The notes under the pieces: model-generated | Database searches by the model: none | The model's input: only the letters and a program-made list of their open reading frames with translations | Told to the model about the DNA's origin: nothing | Shown here: positions 54,667 through 62,407 of the stretch, in pieces | Position numbering within the stretch: position 1 is the first letter of the stretch | How the letters are laid out: every line of letters begins with the position of its first letter | Position numbers and translations under genes: made by a program | Assembly: GCF_003590945.1 (NCBI RefSeq) | Contig: NZ_QYUK01000011.1 | Coordinates: 3,132,909-3,196,908 of the forward strand | DNA: 64,000 nt | Direction of reading: 5' to 3' | From: Oleomonas cavernae | GTDB lineage: Bacteria; Pseudomonadota; Alphaproteobacteria; Zavarziniales; Zavarziniaceae

Positions 54667-55590
54667 TCAGGTCACGACCGTCATGAAGCGGTCGTTGAGG
54701 GCCCGCTCGTAGTAGAAGATCGCCTTGCCTACCTCGTCCGTGCTCCAGGTCCTGACCGGATGGTCGGGATAGAAGGTGTAGCCGCCGGCGAAGACTTCGT
54801 TGCGGTTGCCGGAAGGGTCGAAGAAATAGATCGTCTGACCGCGGGTGATGCCGTGGCGTGTCGGGCCGATGTCGATCGACATGTTGTAGCGGCTCATGAT
54901 ATCGGCGGCGTGGCCGACATCGTTCCAGCTTTCCAGCAGGAACGAGACATGGTGCAGCTTGCCCTTCTCGTCGTGGCGGACCAGGGCGATGTCATGGGCC
55001 TTCATGCCGCAGGACAGGAAGGCGGCGATTACCGTGCCGTCGGGCGCCACCACCCGTTCGGTCAGCGAAAAGCCGAGCAGCTTGGAGAAGAGGTCAATGG
55101 CACCGTCGATGTCGTCGCCATAGAGCAGGCAGTGGTCGAAGCGCTGCACCCGCATGGCCCTGGGCTCGGTGTGCCACAGTTCGGGGTTGTCGACCATCGG
55201 GCCCAGGTCGGCGCGGCCGATCGTTGCGAAGAGTTCGAAGCGGTGCCCGGTCGGCGCCGTGAAGGCGATGCGCCGGCCCAGGTGGCGCTTGTCGTCGGGC
55301 GCGATCTCCTCGACCGTGCAGCCCGCCCCGCGCAGCCGCCGGGCGAACTCGTCCAGCGCCTCCTCCGAGGCGACCTTGAAGGCCATGAAGTCGATGCCGG
55401 CCTCGGGCGCCTCGCGCAGGACGATGCTGTGGTGATCGAATTCGTCATAGGCCTTCAGGTAGACGAGGCCCTCGTCGTCGGTCTGCACCACGTCAAGACC
55501 GATGCGGTCGCGGTAGTGGACCAGCGCCGCTTCCATGTCGAGCACCCGCAGCTGGACATAGCCCGGGCGTAAAACGCCAGATATCGCCAT
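54667..55590 (-). CDS. dmpB: Catechol 2,3-dioxygenase
   Basis: The 307-residue extradiol dioxygenase has the Fe(II) ligands at the classical positions: H153 (RFDHCLLYG), H214 (LHHVSF) and E265 (NRNEVFAGGY). It also has the signature around YFFDPSGNRNE. It cleaves catechol and methylcatechols next to the hydroxyls to 2-hydroxymuconic semialdehyde. It lies between dmpQ (15 bp) and dmpC (13 bp). Confidence 0.95.
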   Translation of the reverse strand: MAISGVLRPGYVQLRVLDMEAALVHYRDRIGLDVVQTDDEGLVYLKAYDEFDHHSIVLREAPEAGIDFMAFKVASEEALDEFARRLRGAGCTVEEIAPDDKRHLGRRIAFTAPTGHRFELFATIGRADLGPMVDNPELWHTEPRAMRVQRFDHCLLYGDDIDGAIDLFSKLLGFSLTERVVAPDGTVIAAFLSCGMKAHDIALVRHDEKGKLHHVSFLLESWNDVGHAADIMSRYNMSIDIGPTRHGITRGQTIYFFDPSGNRNEVFAGGYTFYPDHPVRTWSTDEVGKAIFYYERALNDRFMTVVT

Positions 55591-55605
55591 TATCGTACCC
55601 TCCCG

Positions 55606-55935
55606 TTACGCCCCGCGGGCGTTCTCATTTTCCGTGGCGGCGCGGTCGTGCGGCGTCGCCAGCCGAACCGTCAGATCCGATTGCGGGTAGAGCCGGCAGG
55701 CCAGGGCCAGGCCCTGGGCCCCCTGCCCTTCCGACACGTGGCGCCGGCTCATCAGTCCGGTCCTGAAGGCGCCGCAGATCACCCTGATCAGGCAGCGGCC
55801 GCAGCCGCCATTGCGGCAACCGACAGGGATCGCCTGCCATCCCTGTCGCTCCATCGCCTGCAGGACCCCCTCGTCCTCCGGGCAGGGAAAGCGACGGCCG
55901 CAATCTTCGATCTCGATGATGTAGCGCGCGACCAT
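55606..55935 (-). CDS. dmpQ: Chloroplast-type ferredoxin, DmpQ/XylT-like
   Basis: The 109-residue [2Fe-2S] ferredoxin has cysteines at 40, 45, 48 and 80 (VGCRNGGCGRCLIRV, LALACRL). In the Dmp and Xyl systems this protein re-reduces the iron of catechol 2,3-dioxygenase after oxidation. ATG 55935 is 4 bp after the dmpP stop and the dmpB start follows 15 bp later, the classic order P-Q-B. Confidence 0.92.
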   Translation of the reverse strand: MVARYIIEIEDCGRRFPCPEDEGVLQAMERQGWQAIPVGCRNGGCGRCLIRVICGAFRTGLMSRRHVSEGQGAQGLALACRLYPQSDLTVRLATPHDRAATENENARGA

Positions 55936-55939
55936 GCCG

Positions 55940-57007
55940 CTACATCCGCTGCGACAGCGGGCTGCGCATCGGCGCACCGCCATCGGCTTTAGTCAGGAAA
56001 CTCTCGGTGTGGATGTCGCGCTCGAACAGCCGGCCCTTCATCAGGGCGCGGATGGCGGCGTCGATCATCGGCGGTGGGCCGCAGAGATAGGCCTTGTGCC
56101 CCCGGAACACACCGTCGAAGCGGCGCACCGCGGCTTCGTGAACGAAGCCGGTCTCACCCGTCCAGCCGTCGCCTGGCTGCGGATCCGATAGCACCGGCAC
56201 GTAGGCGAAGTTCGGATGTCGCGCCGTCAGCTCGGCGAAGAGGTCGTCGTAATAGAGATCCTGGCGCTGGCGCACCCCGTGCAGCAACGTGATCGGCAGG
56301 GTGCAGCCCCGGCCGAGCAGATCCTGCACCATGGACTTGGGGCTGGAGAGGCCCGAGCCGCCGGCGATGAAGATCATCGGCGCGGTCGAGGATTCCCGGA
56401 CATAGAAGCGCCCGAAAGGCCCGCTCAGGGACAGAGTATCGCCGGGCTTCAGCATCTGGTGGAGGAAACTCGTCCCACGCCCGCCCGGCACCAGCCGGAC
56501 ATGGAGTTCGAGCAGGCCCTCGCCCGGCGGGTTGGCGAGCGAAAAGGCGCGCTCGCCCTCGATGCCCGGCAGGCGCAGGTTGACATACTGACCGGCCTGG
56601 AAATCCATCGTCGCGGCGCCGGGATCGAGCCAGATCCCCTTGATGTCGCGCGACAGGTTCTGGATGGCGGCGACCTTGGCCTCGACGTCCAGGACCTGGC
56701 AATTGCGCGCGTCGGGATCGACCTCGATGTCGGCCTCGATCGTGACGTCGGAGAGCGGCCGCGCGCAACAGGCAAGCGCCCGCCCCTCGTCCCGCTCGAA
56801 ATCCATGAGGGCAAAGGGCGAGGCATCGCCCTGATCCACCTCGCCGTCGACGACCGTAATCTTGCAGGTGCTGCAAAGCCCATGGTTGCATTGGTAGGGC
56901 AGGTAGATGCCGTTGCGCAGGCAAGCGTCCAGGATGGTCTGCCCCTCGGCCACCAAGACCGCCTGCCCCAGCGGCTCAACCGTCACCTTGTAGCTCGATA
57001 AAGTCAT
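55940..57007 (-). CDS. dmpP: Phenol hydroxylase reductase, DmpP
   Basis: The 355-residue protein has an N-terminal [2Fe-2S] domain (C40, C45, C48, C80; YQCNHGLCSTCKITVVDGEV), FAD domain (FQAGQYVNLRLPG, ERAFSLANPP) and NAD domain (IFIAGGSGLSSPKS, YLCGPPPMIDAA). It passes electrons from NADH to the phenol hydroxylase. Length is close to the 353 of Pseudomonas DmpP. ATG 57007 is chosen; sequence upstream is the intergenic end of dmpO. Confidence 0.95.
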   Translation of the reverse strand: MTLSSYKVTVEPLGQAVLVAEGQTILDACLRNGIYLPYQCNHGLCSTCKITVVDGEVDQGDASPFALMDFERDEGRALACCARPLSDVTIEADIEVDPDARNCQVLDVEAKVAAIQNLSRDIKGIWLDPGAATMDFQAGQYVNLRLPGIEGERAFSLANPPGEGLLELHVRLVPGGRGTSFLHQMLKPGDTLSLSGPFGRFYVRESSTAPMIFIAGGSGLSSPKSMVQDLLGRGCTLPITLLHGVRQRQDLYYDDLFAELTARHPNFAYVPVLSDPQPGDGWTGETGFVHEAAVRRFDGVFRGHKAYLCGPPPMIDAAIRALMKGRLFERDIHTESFLTKADGGAPMRSPLSQRM

Positions 57008-57020
57008 CGCCGCCAACCGA

Positions 57021-57380
57021 TCAGACGACCGCGCCGCCAAGCCCGTGGAGCCCGGGCGTCCAGAAGCGCAGCAGGGATTTGTGGCCAACATGGTTGGCGG
57101 CAAGGCCCGCCTCCATGTCCGGCTTGAAGGGCCGGGAGTCGAGCATCCAGGTCACTTTCGGCCAGACGATCTGACTGAACTCCGGATGCATGCCGTAGCA
57201 TCCCGGCAGCACGTTGCCGAGGACCTCGCCGAAAGGCATGGCCGGCGGCAGCATCAGCGCGATGGCGGCGCAGAACATCAGGTGTTCCTCCCAGTGCCAG
57301 TAGACGACGCGATTGCCGTGAAAATTGTCGACATGGTCGCGCGACTTGAATTCATAAGGACCGATAGCCGTAACAGTCAT
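57021..57380 (-). CDS. dmpO: Phenol hydroxylase gamma subunit, DmpO
   Basis: The 119-residue protein has the P4 subunit start VTAIGPYEFKSRDHVDNFHG and the stretches NRVVYWHWEEHLMFCAAIAL and MPFGEVLGNVLPGCYGMHPE. It is a structural subunit of the hydroxylase. It follows dmpN after 61 bp containing a UUCG-capped hairpin and precedes dmpP by 13 bp. Confidence 0.94.
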   Translation of the reverse strand: MTVTAIGPYEFKSRDHVDNFHGNRVVYWHWEEHLMFCAAIALMLPPAMPFGEVLGNVLPGCYGMHPEFSQIVWPKVTWMLDSRPFKPDMEAGLAANHVGHKSLLRFWTPGLHGLGGAVV

Positions 57381-57413
57381 GTTCTCTTCCTCGCCCTCTC
57401 GTCCGCCCTTCAG

Positions 57414-57435
57414 GGCGCGGGCCGAAGCCCGCGCC
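57414..57435 (-). other. Intercistronic UUCG hairpin behind dmpN
   Basis: On the minus strand GGCGCGGGC-TTCG-GCCCGCGCC (57435-57414) forms a perfect 9-bp stem with a C(UUCG)G tetraloop, one of the most stable RNA hairpins. It begins 6 bp after the dmpN stop and lacks a U-run. Like the hairpins behind both tmoA genes it may protect the alpha-subunit mRNA or reduce read-through. Confidence 0.8.
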
Positions 57436-57441
57436 GTTCCC

Positions 57442-58977
57442 TCAGACAGGGTTGCTTGATCGCTGTAGCTGCCACTCGTCCCAGAGTTTCTGATCGGGCG
57501 AGCCTGTGTAGTCGAAATTGTCGACCCCGAAGTTGATGTGATACCAGGCGATCACGTCCTTCAGGTCGGCGCCGCCGCAGTTGCCTTGGTAGATCTGATG
57601 GACCGGCAGCCAGGACTGGACGTATTTCTCCGGCTCGTAGCAGAAGATGTCCTTGCAGCCGTCCGAGCAGAAGTGATAGCGCTCGCCCTTGTATTCGGTC
57701 GCCCGGAAGCAGGTGGTGGTCGGGTCGTCCGGCTCGGTGAAGATCATCGGGATCTGGCAGGTCACGCAGAGCTGGGGCAGCGTCGGGTTGTAGTAGCGGT
57801 TGCCCTTTTCCTCCATGGCGCGCCAGCATTCGAAGCGTGGCCGGTACAGTCGGTCGAAGGTGTCGGGATACTTCGCCGACAGCCACTTCATCTCCTCCTC
57901 GCTGGGCAGCCAGGTGTGGAAGGCGGTGGCCTGGGTATAGTTGTAGAAGGTCGCCCAGACCTCGTGGCTCAGCCGGTGCTTCTCCTTGCTCGCCACCTCG
58001 AAATACTTGGGCTTGCGGATGCCGTAACGCGACAGGTCGTTGAACAAGGCATCGCCGGCCTGCTCGAAATACATCTCCCAGGCCTCGTCCCAGGACATGA
58101 TGCGCTTGGGCAGCATGTAGTCCATCATCATGGCGACCAGCGCCAGCAGGCGGTAGCCGCGCCAGAACCACTTGTCGATCCAGCGCTGGACGATCGGCAC
58201 GTTGGCCTCGTCCTGCTCCAGCATGAACTTGATGATCTCGAGGCCCAGGGTCATGTGACGGGCCTCGTCCGACTGGGCGGAGAAGCCGAAGGTGACGGTC
58301 GCCATGTCGCCGTTGAAGGCAGCCCCCGACATGAAGGGCACGAACAGCAGATTGGTCAGCACATATTCGAACGAGAACGAGATCGCGGTCAGGTACTCGA
58401 ACGGGCCGGCCGAGCAGGCATCCTCGAAAAAGGATTTCGGCACCGACAGGTACCAGACGCGGTCGTGCATGTGGCGCGAGTCGTGCAGCCCGTCGAAGAA
58501 CTTGTTGTAATGGCTCATGGTGTGGAGCTGCGTCTGCGCGTGACGCAACTCGTCGATCGCCTGCATCTGGCAGGCGATGCGCGGGCCGGCGCCCACGAAG
58601 TGCCGGCCGACATGGGCATAGCCGCGATGCGCGGAATACTCGAGCGGCGAGACCCCCGTCAGGAACAGCTTGAGGGCGTTGACGTAGCGCGCATCGGTGA
58701 TGTTCAGGTGCCCGTTGTTCTGGGCGAAACTGTCGATCACCGCATAGAGCTTGCGCTCCTTCTCCGCCTGGTACTTCCAATAGGCATCCATGGTGAGCCG
58801 GAAGGGGTCCTCCCAGGCGTCCCAGTCGTGGATCTTGATGCCTTCGTACTCGGCATAGGGAAACACCTTGTCCATGGGCTGATAGGTGGTCTTCCAGCCC
58901 AGTTCCCGCGTCAGGTGAGCGTAACGCTCTTTGAGACTGAGCTTCTTCAGTTTGGGGGGCGGCTGCATCGCGTTCAT
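57442..58977 (-). CDS. dmpN: Phenol hydroxylase alpha subunit, diiron, DmpN
   Basis: The 511-residue catalytic subunit has the diiron ligands near E113, E143 with H146 (AIDELRHAQTQ), E204 (FSFEYVLTN) and E238 with H241 (QSDEARHMTLG). The start KKLSLKERYAHLTRELGWKT and the ending with paired cysteines (VTCQIPM, HFCSDGCKDIFCYEPEKY) are those of DmpN/PhyN. It adds oxygen to phenol and methylphenols to give catechols. It lies between dmpM (11 bp) and dmpO. Confidence 0.95.
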   Translation of the reverse strand: MNAMQPPPKLKKLSLKERYAHLTRELGWKTTYQPMDKVFPYAEYEGIKIHDWDAWEDPFRLTMDAYWKYQAEKERKLYAVIDSFAQNNGHLNITDARYVNALKLFLTGVSPLEYSAHRGYAHVGRHFVGAGPRIACQMQAIDELRHAQTQLHTMSHYNKFFDGLHDSRHMHDRVWYLSVPKSFFEDACSAGPFEYLTAISFSFEYVLTNLLFVPFMSGAAFNGDMATVTFGFSAQSDEARHMTLGLEIIKFMLEQDEANVPIVQRWIDKWFWRGYRLLALVAMMMDYMLPKRIMSWDEAWEMYFEQAGDALFNDLSRYGIRKPKYFEVASKEKHRLSHEVWATFYNYTQATAFHTWLPSEEEMKWLSAKYPDTFDRLYRPRFECWRAMEEKGNRYYNPTLPQLCVTCQIPMIFTEPDDPTTTCFRATEYKGERYHFCSDGCKDIFCYEPEKYVQSWLPVHQIYQGNCGGADLKDVIAWYHINFGVDNFDYTGSPDQKLWDEWQLQRSSNPV

Positions 58978-58988
58978 CGGTGACCTCG

Positions 58989-59279
58989 TCAGGACTGGGA
59001 TTTTTCGGCGGCCGTGTGCCAGGCGAGGGTGAAGGTGTCGTCATCCTCCTCCACATTGCCGGCCAGGGAGATGAGTGAGAGGTGGAGTTCCTGCAGGTCG
59101 AAGCGGCGGCCAACCCGCACCTCGACGGATTCGCGGCGCAGGCTCAGGCGACCTTCGCAGTCGATCTTGGTGAGGGCCGGCATCACGCTGGCGGTGGCCG
59201 CCGGATTGTCGGCCAGGATCGCCTCGACCAGATGGCGGGCGTCGTCGGAGTTCTGAAAAGTGATGGAGACCTTGCTCAT
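58989..59279 (-). CDS. dmpM: Phenol hydroxylase effector protein, DmpM
   Basis: The 96-residue coupling protein begins SKVSITFQNSDDARHLVEAI and contains LTKIDCEGRLSLRRESVEVR and LQELHLSLISLAGNVEEDDD. It is cofactor-free and binds the hydroxylase. Two ATGs (59285 and 59279) follow GGGGAG; the second is spaced 9 bases from it and fits the family start better. It is 16 bp behind dmpL. Confidence 0.92.
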   Translation of the reverse strand: MSKVSITFQNSDDARHLVEAILADNPAATASVMPALTKIDCEGRLSLRRESVEVRVGRRFDLQELHLSLISLAGNVEEDDDTFTLAWHTAAEKSQS

Positions 59280-59295
59280 GTCCATTCGCTCCCCA

Positions 59296-60294
59296 TCAAG
59301 CCTGCAGGCCGAGCCGGTGGACCCGTTGGCCGAGCTGGCCGACAAGTTCATCGATGCTATCCGCCGCATCGTCGCCCAGAATCTCCTGCGCAATCGGCGT
59401 AACTGCATCGATGGCACGGCCCACCCACACCTTGGTCCATTCCGACAGTAGCTGCTGGTTTGCCTCGGACTCCTTGGCGGCGACGGCCGACACCCCGTCG
59501 ACCCAGCGAGTGGTCTCCTCCAGCCAGTCGAGCATGAATTCGGTGAGCGGTGACAGGGCGGCCGCGCCATGGGCCTGGCCCGCCTGGTCGAAGCGGCGAT
59601 AGACGAGTGGATAGATCAGGCCGTCCATCACCAGGTTCTGCGCCACAAACAGCTCGAACCAGTCGGGCAGCACCAGCATGTCCTCCACCGCGCGGCGAAG
59701 CGGCTGCCATACCGGCGAGGCGATCCAGCCCTCCTTGGCGGCGACCAGGCTGCTGCCGGTATTGCCGTCAAGCAGCAGGCCGATCCGGCTGATCAGTTGC
59801 GCGATGCCAAGCCGGTCCATGGTGGCGAACATCGCGGCCTGGGTGATCGCCGAGCCGAAGCCGACATCGGTGATGTGCGAATTGTTCATGTTCGCGCCCC
59901 ATTCATAGTGCCGAAGGGGCAGCAGATAGGTATGGATGCGGCGCAGCCAGTCCGGTTCGATACTGGCGAGCTGGCCGCGTTTCTCGGCAAATGAGAAGGC
60001 CTTCTCGGTTGCTTCCATCATGCGCGAGCGCGCAATCGTGTAGGTTCCATAGTAGAACTGGCGGGGATCGCGCAGGACATGCCAGTCGGCCAGGACGATA
60101 GCTGTGCGCCGGGCGTCGAAGAGTTCGAACGAGGGCGCCCAGGTCGGCCGGTAGTGAAATTCCCCGGTCGCCTGCAGATCGAACATGGCTTCGTCATAGC
60201 GGGATGCCGGCTTGTCCGCGCCCAGCCGCCGCGCGACATTGCCAAAGGTGTGGCGTCGCGGATTCATAACGGTTGTTTTGATTTCGAGGGTCAT
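59296..60294 (-). CDS. dmpL: Phenol hydroxylase beta subunit, DmpL
   Basis: The 332-residue beta subunit (usual length about 331) starts TLEIKTTVMNPRRHTFGNVA and has SRYDEAMFDLQATGEFHYRP and LRDPRQFYYGTYTIARSRMM. It pairs with DmpN and DmpO in the hydroxylase. It follows dmpK after 25 bp in the canonical K-L-M-N-O-P order. Confidence 0.94.
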   Translation of the reverse strand: MTLEIKTTVMNPRRHTFGNVARRLGADKPASRYDEAMFDLQATGEFHYRPTWAPSFELFDARRTAIVLADWHVLRDPRQFYYGTYTIARSRMMEATEKAFSFAEKRGQLASIEPDWLRRIHTYLLPLRHYEWGANMNNSHITDVGFGSAITQAAMFATMDRLGIAQLISRIGLLLDGNTGSSLVAAKEGWIASPVWQPLRRAVEDMLVLPDWFELFVAQNLVMDGLIYPLVYRRFDQAGQAHGAAALSPLTEFMLDWLEETTRWVDGVSAVAAKESEANQQLLSEWTKVWVGRAIDAVTPIAQEILGDDAADSIDELVGQLGQRVHRLGLQA

Positions 60295-60319
60295 TCTGGT
60301 TTTCCGGTGTCCTGGGCGA

Positions 60320-60559
60320 TTAGTAGCGGCTTGCTAGTTTGCTGAAGGGCACGGCCGCGGCGGCGGCCACTTCGAGAACGGCGCCCTGGGCGCGGCGGAA
60401 CTCGTCGAAAGCATCGAAGGGCATGATCAGCTCGACCGTCAGGTCCGGATCCGCCACCGTGAATGCGAAGAGCACGAACGAGGACTTGACCTCGGTCACC
60501 TTGATCCAGCGTGCCGTGAGGTCCAGCAATGGATGATCCCCTCCTGCTTCCGCCTGCAT
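60320..60559 (-). CDS. dmpK: Phenol hydroxylase assembly protein, DmpK
   Basis: The 79-residue protein resembles DmpK (P0), needed to load or assemble the active hydroxylase: LTARWIKVTEVKSSFVLFAF, VELIMPFDAFDEFRRAQGAV. It is a little shorter than usual (about 90). ATG 60559 follows a strong AGGAGG. It is the first gene of the operon, with the -24/-12 promoter about 55 bp upstream of the start. Confidence 0.88.
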   Translation of the reverse strand: MQAEAGGDHPLLDLTARWIKVTEVKSSFVLFAFTVADPDLTVELIMPFDAFDEFRRAQGAVLEVAAAAAVPFSKLASRY

Positions 60560-60620
60560 ATCGCCGCCTCCTGTCGCGGGCGTTACCTTATTCGTATCAC
60601 CGCTTGCTTTTCCAGTGATG

Positions 60621-60636
60621 TGCAAGCCGCGTGCCA
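60621..60636 (-). promoter_or_regulatory. Sigma-54 (-24/-12) promoter of the dmp operon
   Basis: On the minus strand TGGCACGCGGCTTGCA (60636-60621) is a perfect TGGCAC-N5-TTGCA with GG-N10-GC spacing, placed before dmpK. It should drive the whole dmpKLMNOPQBCEHI-reductase-dmpD-DUF1329 operon, under the XylR/DmpR-type activators of the window. I could not find a clear pair of activator half-sites upstream. Confidence 0.92.
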
Positions 60637-60853
60637 GAGTTTGGGGTGCGGAAGGTGAAGTGTTTATGCTGCACTGCGGACTGGCCAGTTCCCGGTTTTC
60701 TTCGCTGTTTCCGGCCTTGTCCGGGATACCTGCCAGCGCGGGTCGCCGCGACGCAGCATTACCATCCTGTCGATACCCTGGAACACTGAACGAAATGATT
60801 AATCTCCCGATGCCAGCTCGATCATTTGCGATAGGGGCCTGCGGGAACCGATC

Positions 60854-60896
60854 AAAAAAGGAAGACAACGGCCCATAGCCGAAGACCGTTGTCTTC
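60854..60896 (-). terminator. Rho-independent terminator after the DUF1329 gene
   Basis: GAAGACAACGG (60861-60871) and CCGTTGTCTTC (60886-60896) pair perfectly in 11 bp. On the minus strand the stem is followed by CCTTTTTTG (the complement of CAAAAAAGG before 60861). It lies 77 bp behind the stop of the DUF1329 gene that starts at 62385 and separates that operon from the dmp promoter. Confidence 0.88.
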
Positions 60897-60972
60897 TAGT
60901 TTCCTGGGGGGGCCCAGGGGAGAACGCTGGCGCCCGGCATTACGTCACGCCGGGTGTTAGTAATCAGATAAA

Positions 60973-62385
60973 TTACTTAAAGTCCCTGAGTTGGTCGATG
61001 TCAAAGAGGGACGGCGTGGGGTTCGTGTCGAGGTCTTTCCAGCGCGCGTCCATGGTGAGCCAGGTAAGGCGGTTGGAGACGACGTTCCAGACAGGAACCT
61101 GCTTCCACTGAGCGAGACCGGTCTGAGGCACCCAGTCGCGGCTGTCCCACCACAGGCGCATGAGGTTGCCGCGGGCGTCGTAGAACTCGTTGGCGGCGGG
61201 GTAATAGGTCTCCTTGTCGAGATAGATGCGGCGCTTGGAGTAGATGTACTTGCCGGTCTTGTCGGTGATCTCGACGATCCAGACCGGGCGCAGCTCAAGC
61301 TCGACGGTGTCGACCGCGCAGGGATTGGAGCGGGCGGCCGCCTCGTAGAAGTGGCCGACATGGGGGAAGCCAAGTGTCCAGCCCTCGCCGACGATCTGGT
61401 AGTCGAACTTGTTGAGGTCGGTCTTCACCCAGTAGGCACGCCAGTCATCCCAGATGAGCTCGAGGCCAGCGGCGAGCGGGTCCTGGCCATCGGTGGCCGA
61501 GAGGATGCGGGTGCGCTTCAGGGTCGGCACGTAGACCTTGAAGTCGTCTTCCTTCTTGGCATCGGCGAAACGCTTGCGGACACCGGAGAGACCGCGCACG
61601 TCGCGCGGATCGGTGAAATAGACCGCGCCGCCCTCGACCACGCCGTCCATGCCGTTGATGTCGCCGAAGGGCGCGACGTCCTTGCGGCCGTGCATTTTCT
61701 GCCACCACAGTTCCGCCTTGTAGGTGCGCTCCAGCTTGTTCGAGCTGTTGCACACGTCCATGGTGATGGGGTGGAAGTTCAGGTTGTCGTTGGAGATGCC
61801 GTGGGCAACAAAGGACCAGGTCGCCTCCAGCCCGTTCTTGGGGTTGACGAAGGGCAAGGCGCCCTGGGTCGACAGGGCGTACTTGCCGTCGGGGGTGAGC
61901 AGGTTGCCGTCGGGCGTCGCATTGAAGACGATGCCCTTGGCCTTGGCTTCCTCGGTCTGCTCCAGGGTGCCCTTGGGCATGTAGTAGGAGGCCGTGGGTA
62001 CGATCACCGCCTCCTTCCAACCGAACCAGCCGGTGTCTTTGAAGCGAGCGGCCAAGCCTGGAACGATATAGGGCTTCAGCCAGGCGGCATCGACGTTGCT
62101 GGCGTTAATGACGGTGCCGGGCTTGAGCTCGGGTGGCAGGTTGGCCGTGGCGAGCAGGCCCGGCGCATCATAGCCGCGCAAGGCCGACCAGCGCTTTGCA
62201 ATGGCCAGCGCCTCGGGCGAGCCGAGGGCTTCGACGAACTTGTCGCGTCCCCTGCCCGGCCCGCTGGCCGCGACGAAGGCCTTCCAGGCCGCGACCCCAT
62301 CCTCGGGATTGGCCATCGCGCCCGGCGATGCCGTCAGCATCCCGGCAACGGCGACGACACCCGCCGCGATCTTCTTGATGTTCAT
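60973..62385 (-). CDS. DUF1329 family protein
   Basis: The 470-residue protein is intact and starts with a signal peptide (KKIAAGVVAVAGMLTASPGAMA). It contains WWQKMHGRKDVAPFGDINGM, YVPTLKRTRILSATDGQDP and LELRPVWIVEITDKTGKYIY, as do the other two DUF1329 proteins here. It is periplasmic with a LolA/LolB-type beta fold; its role is unknown. It follows a DUF1302 gene by 22 bp, and the pair ends at the terminator at 60854. Being next to the dmp operon suggests a task in uptake or trafficking of hydrophobic aromatics. Confidence 0.9.
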   Translation of the reverse strand: MNIKKIAAGVVAVAGMLTASPGAMANPEDGVAAWKAFVAASGPGRGRDKFVEALGSPEALAIAKRWSALRGYDAPGLLATANLPPELKPGTVINASNVDAAWLKPYIVPGLAARFKDTGWFGWKEAVIVPTASYYMPKGTLEQTEEAKAKGIVFNATPDGNLLTPDGKYALSTQGALPFVNPKNGLEATWSFVAHGISNDNLNFHPITMDVCNSSNKLERTYKAELWWQKMHGRKDVAPFGDINGMDGVVEGGAVYFTDPRDVRGLSGVRKRFADAKKEDDFKVYVPTLKRTRILSATDGQDPLAAGLELIWDDWRAYWVKTDLNKFDYQIVGEGWTLGFPHVGHFYEAAARSNPCAVDTVELELRPVWIVEITDKTGKYIYSKRRIYLDKETYYPAANEFYDARGNLMRLWWDSRDWVPQTGLAQWKQVPVWNVVSNRLTWLTMDARWKDLDTNPTPSLFDIDQLRDFK

Positions 62386-62407
62386 TTGTCTCCTCCCTTA
62401 AGGCCGA

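Noticed and set aside
57538-58983. 481-codon plus-strand frame opposite dmpN
   Set aside because: dmpN on the minus strand is unmistakable by its diiron motifs; the opposite frame has no domain.
60640-60850. XylR/DmpR-type activator half-sites upstream of the dmp promoter
   Set aside because: Only scattered TGATC pieces are found; no TTGA-N8-TCAA or similar symmetric pair is present.
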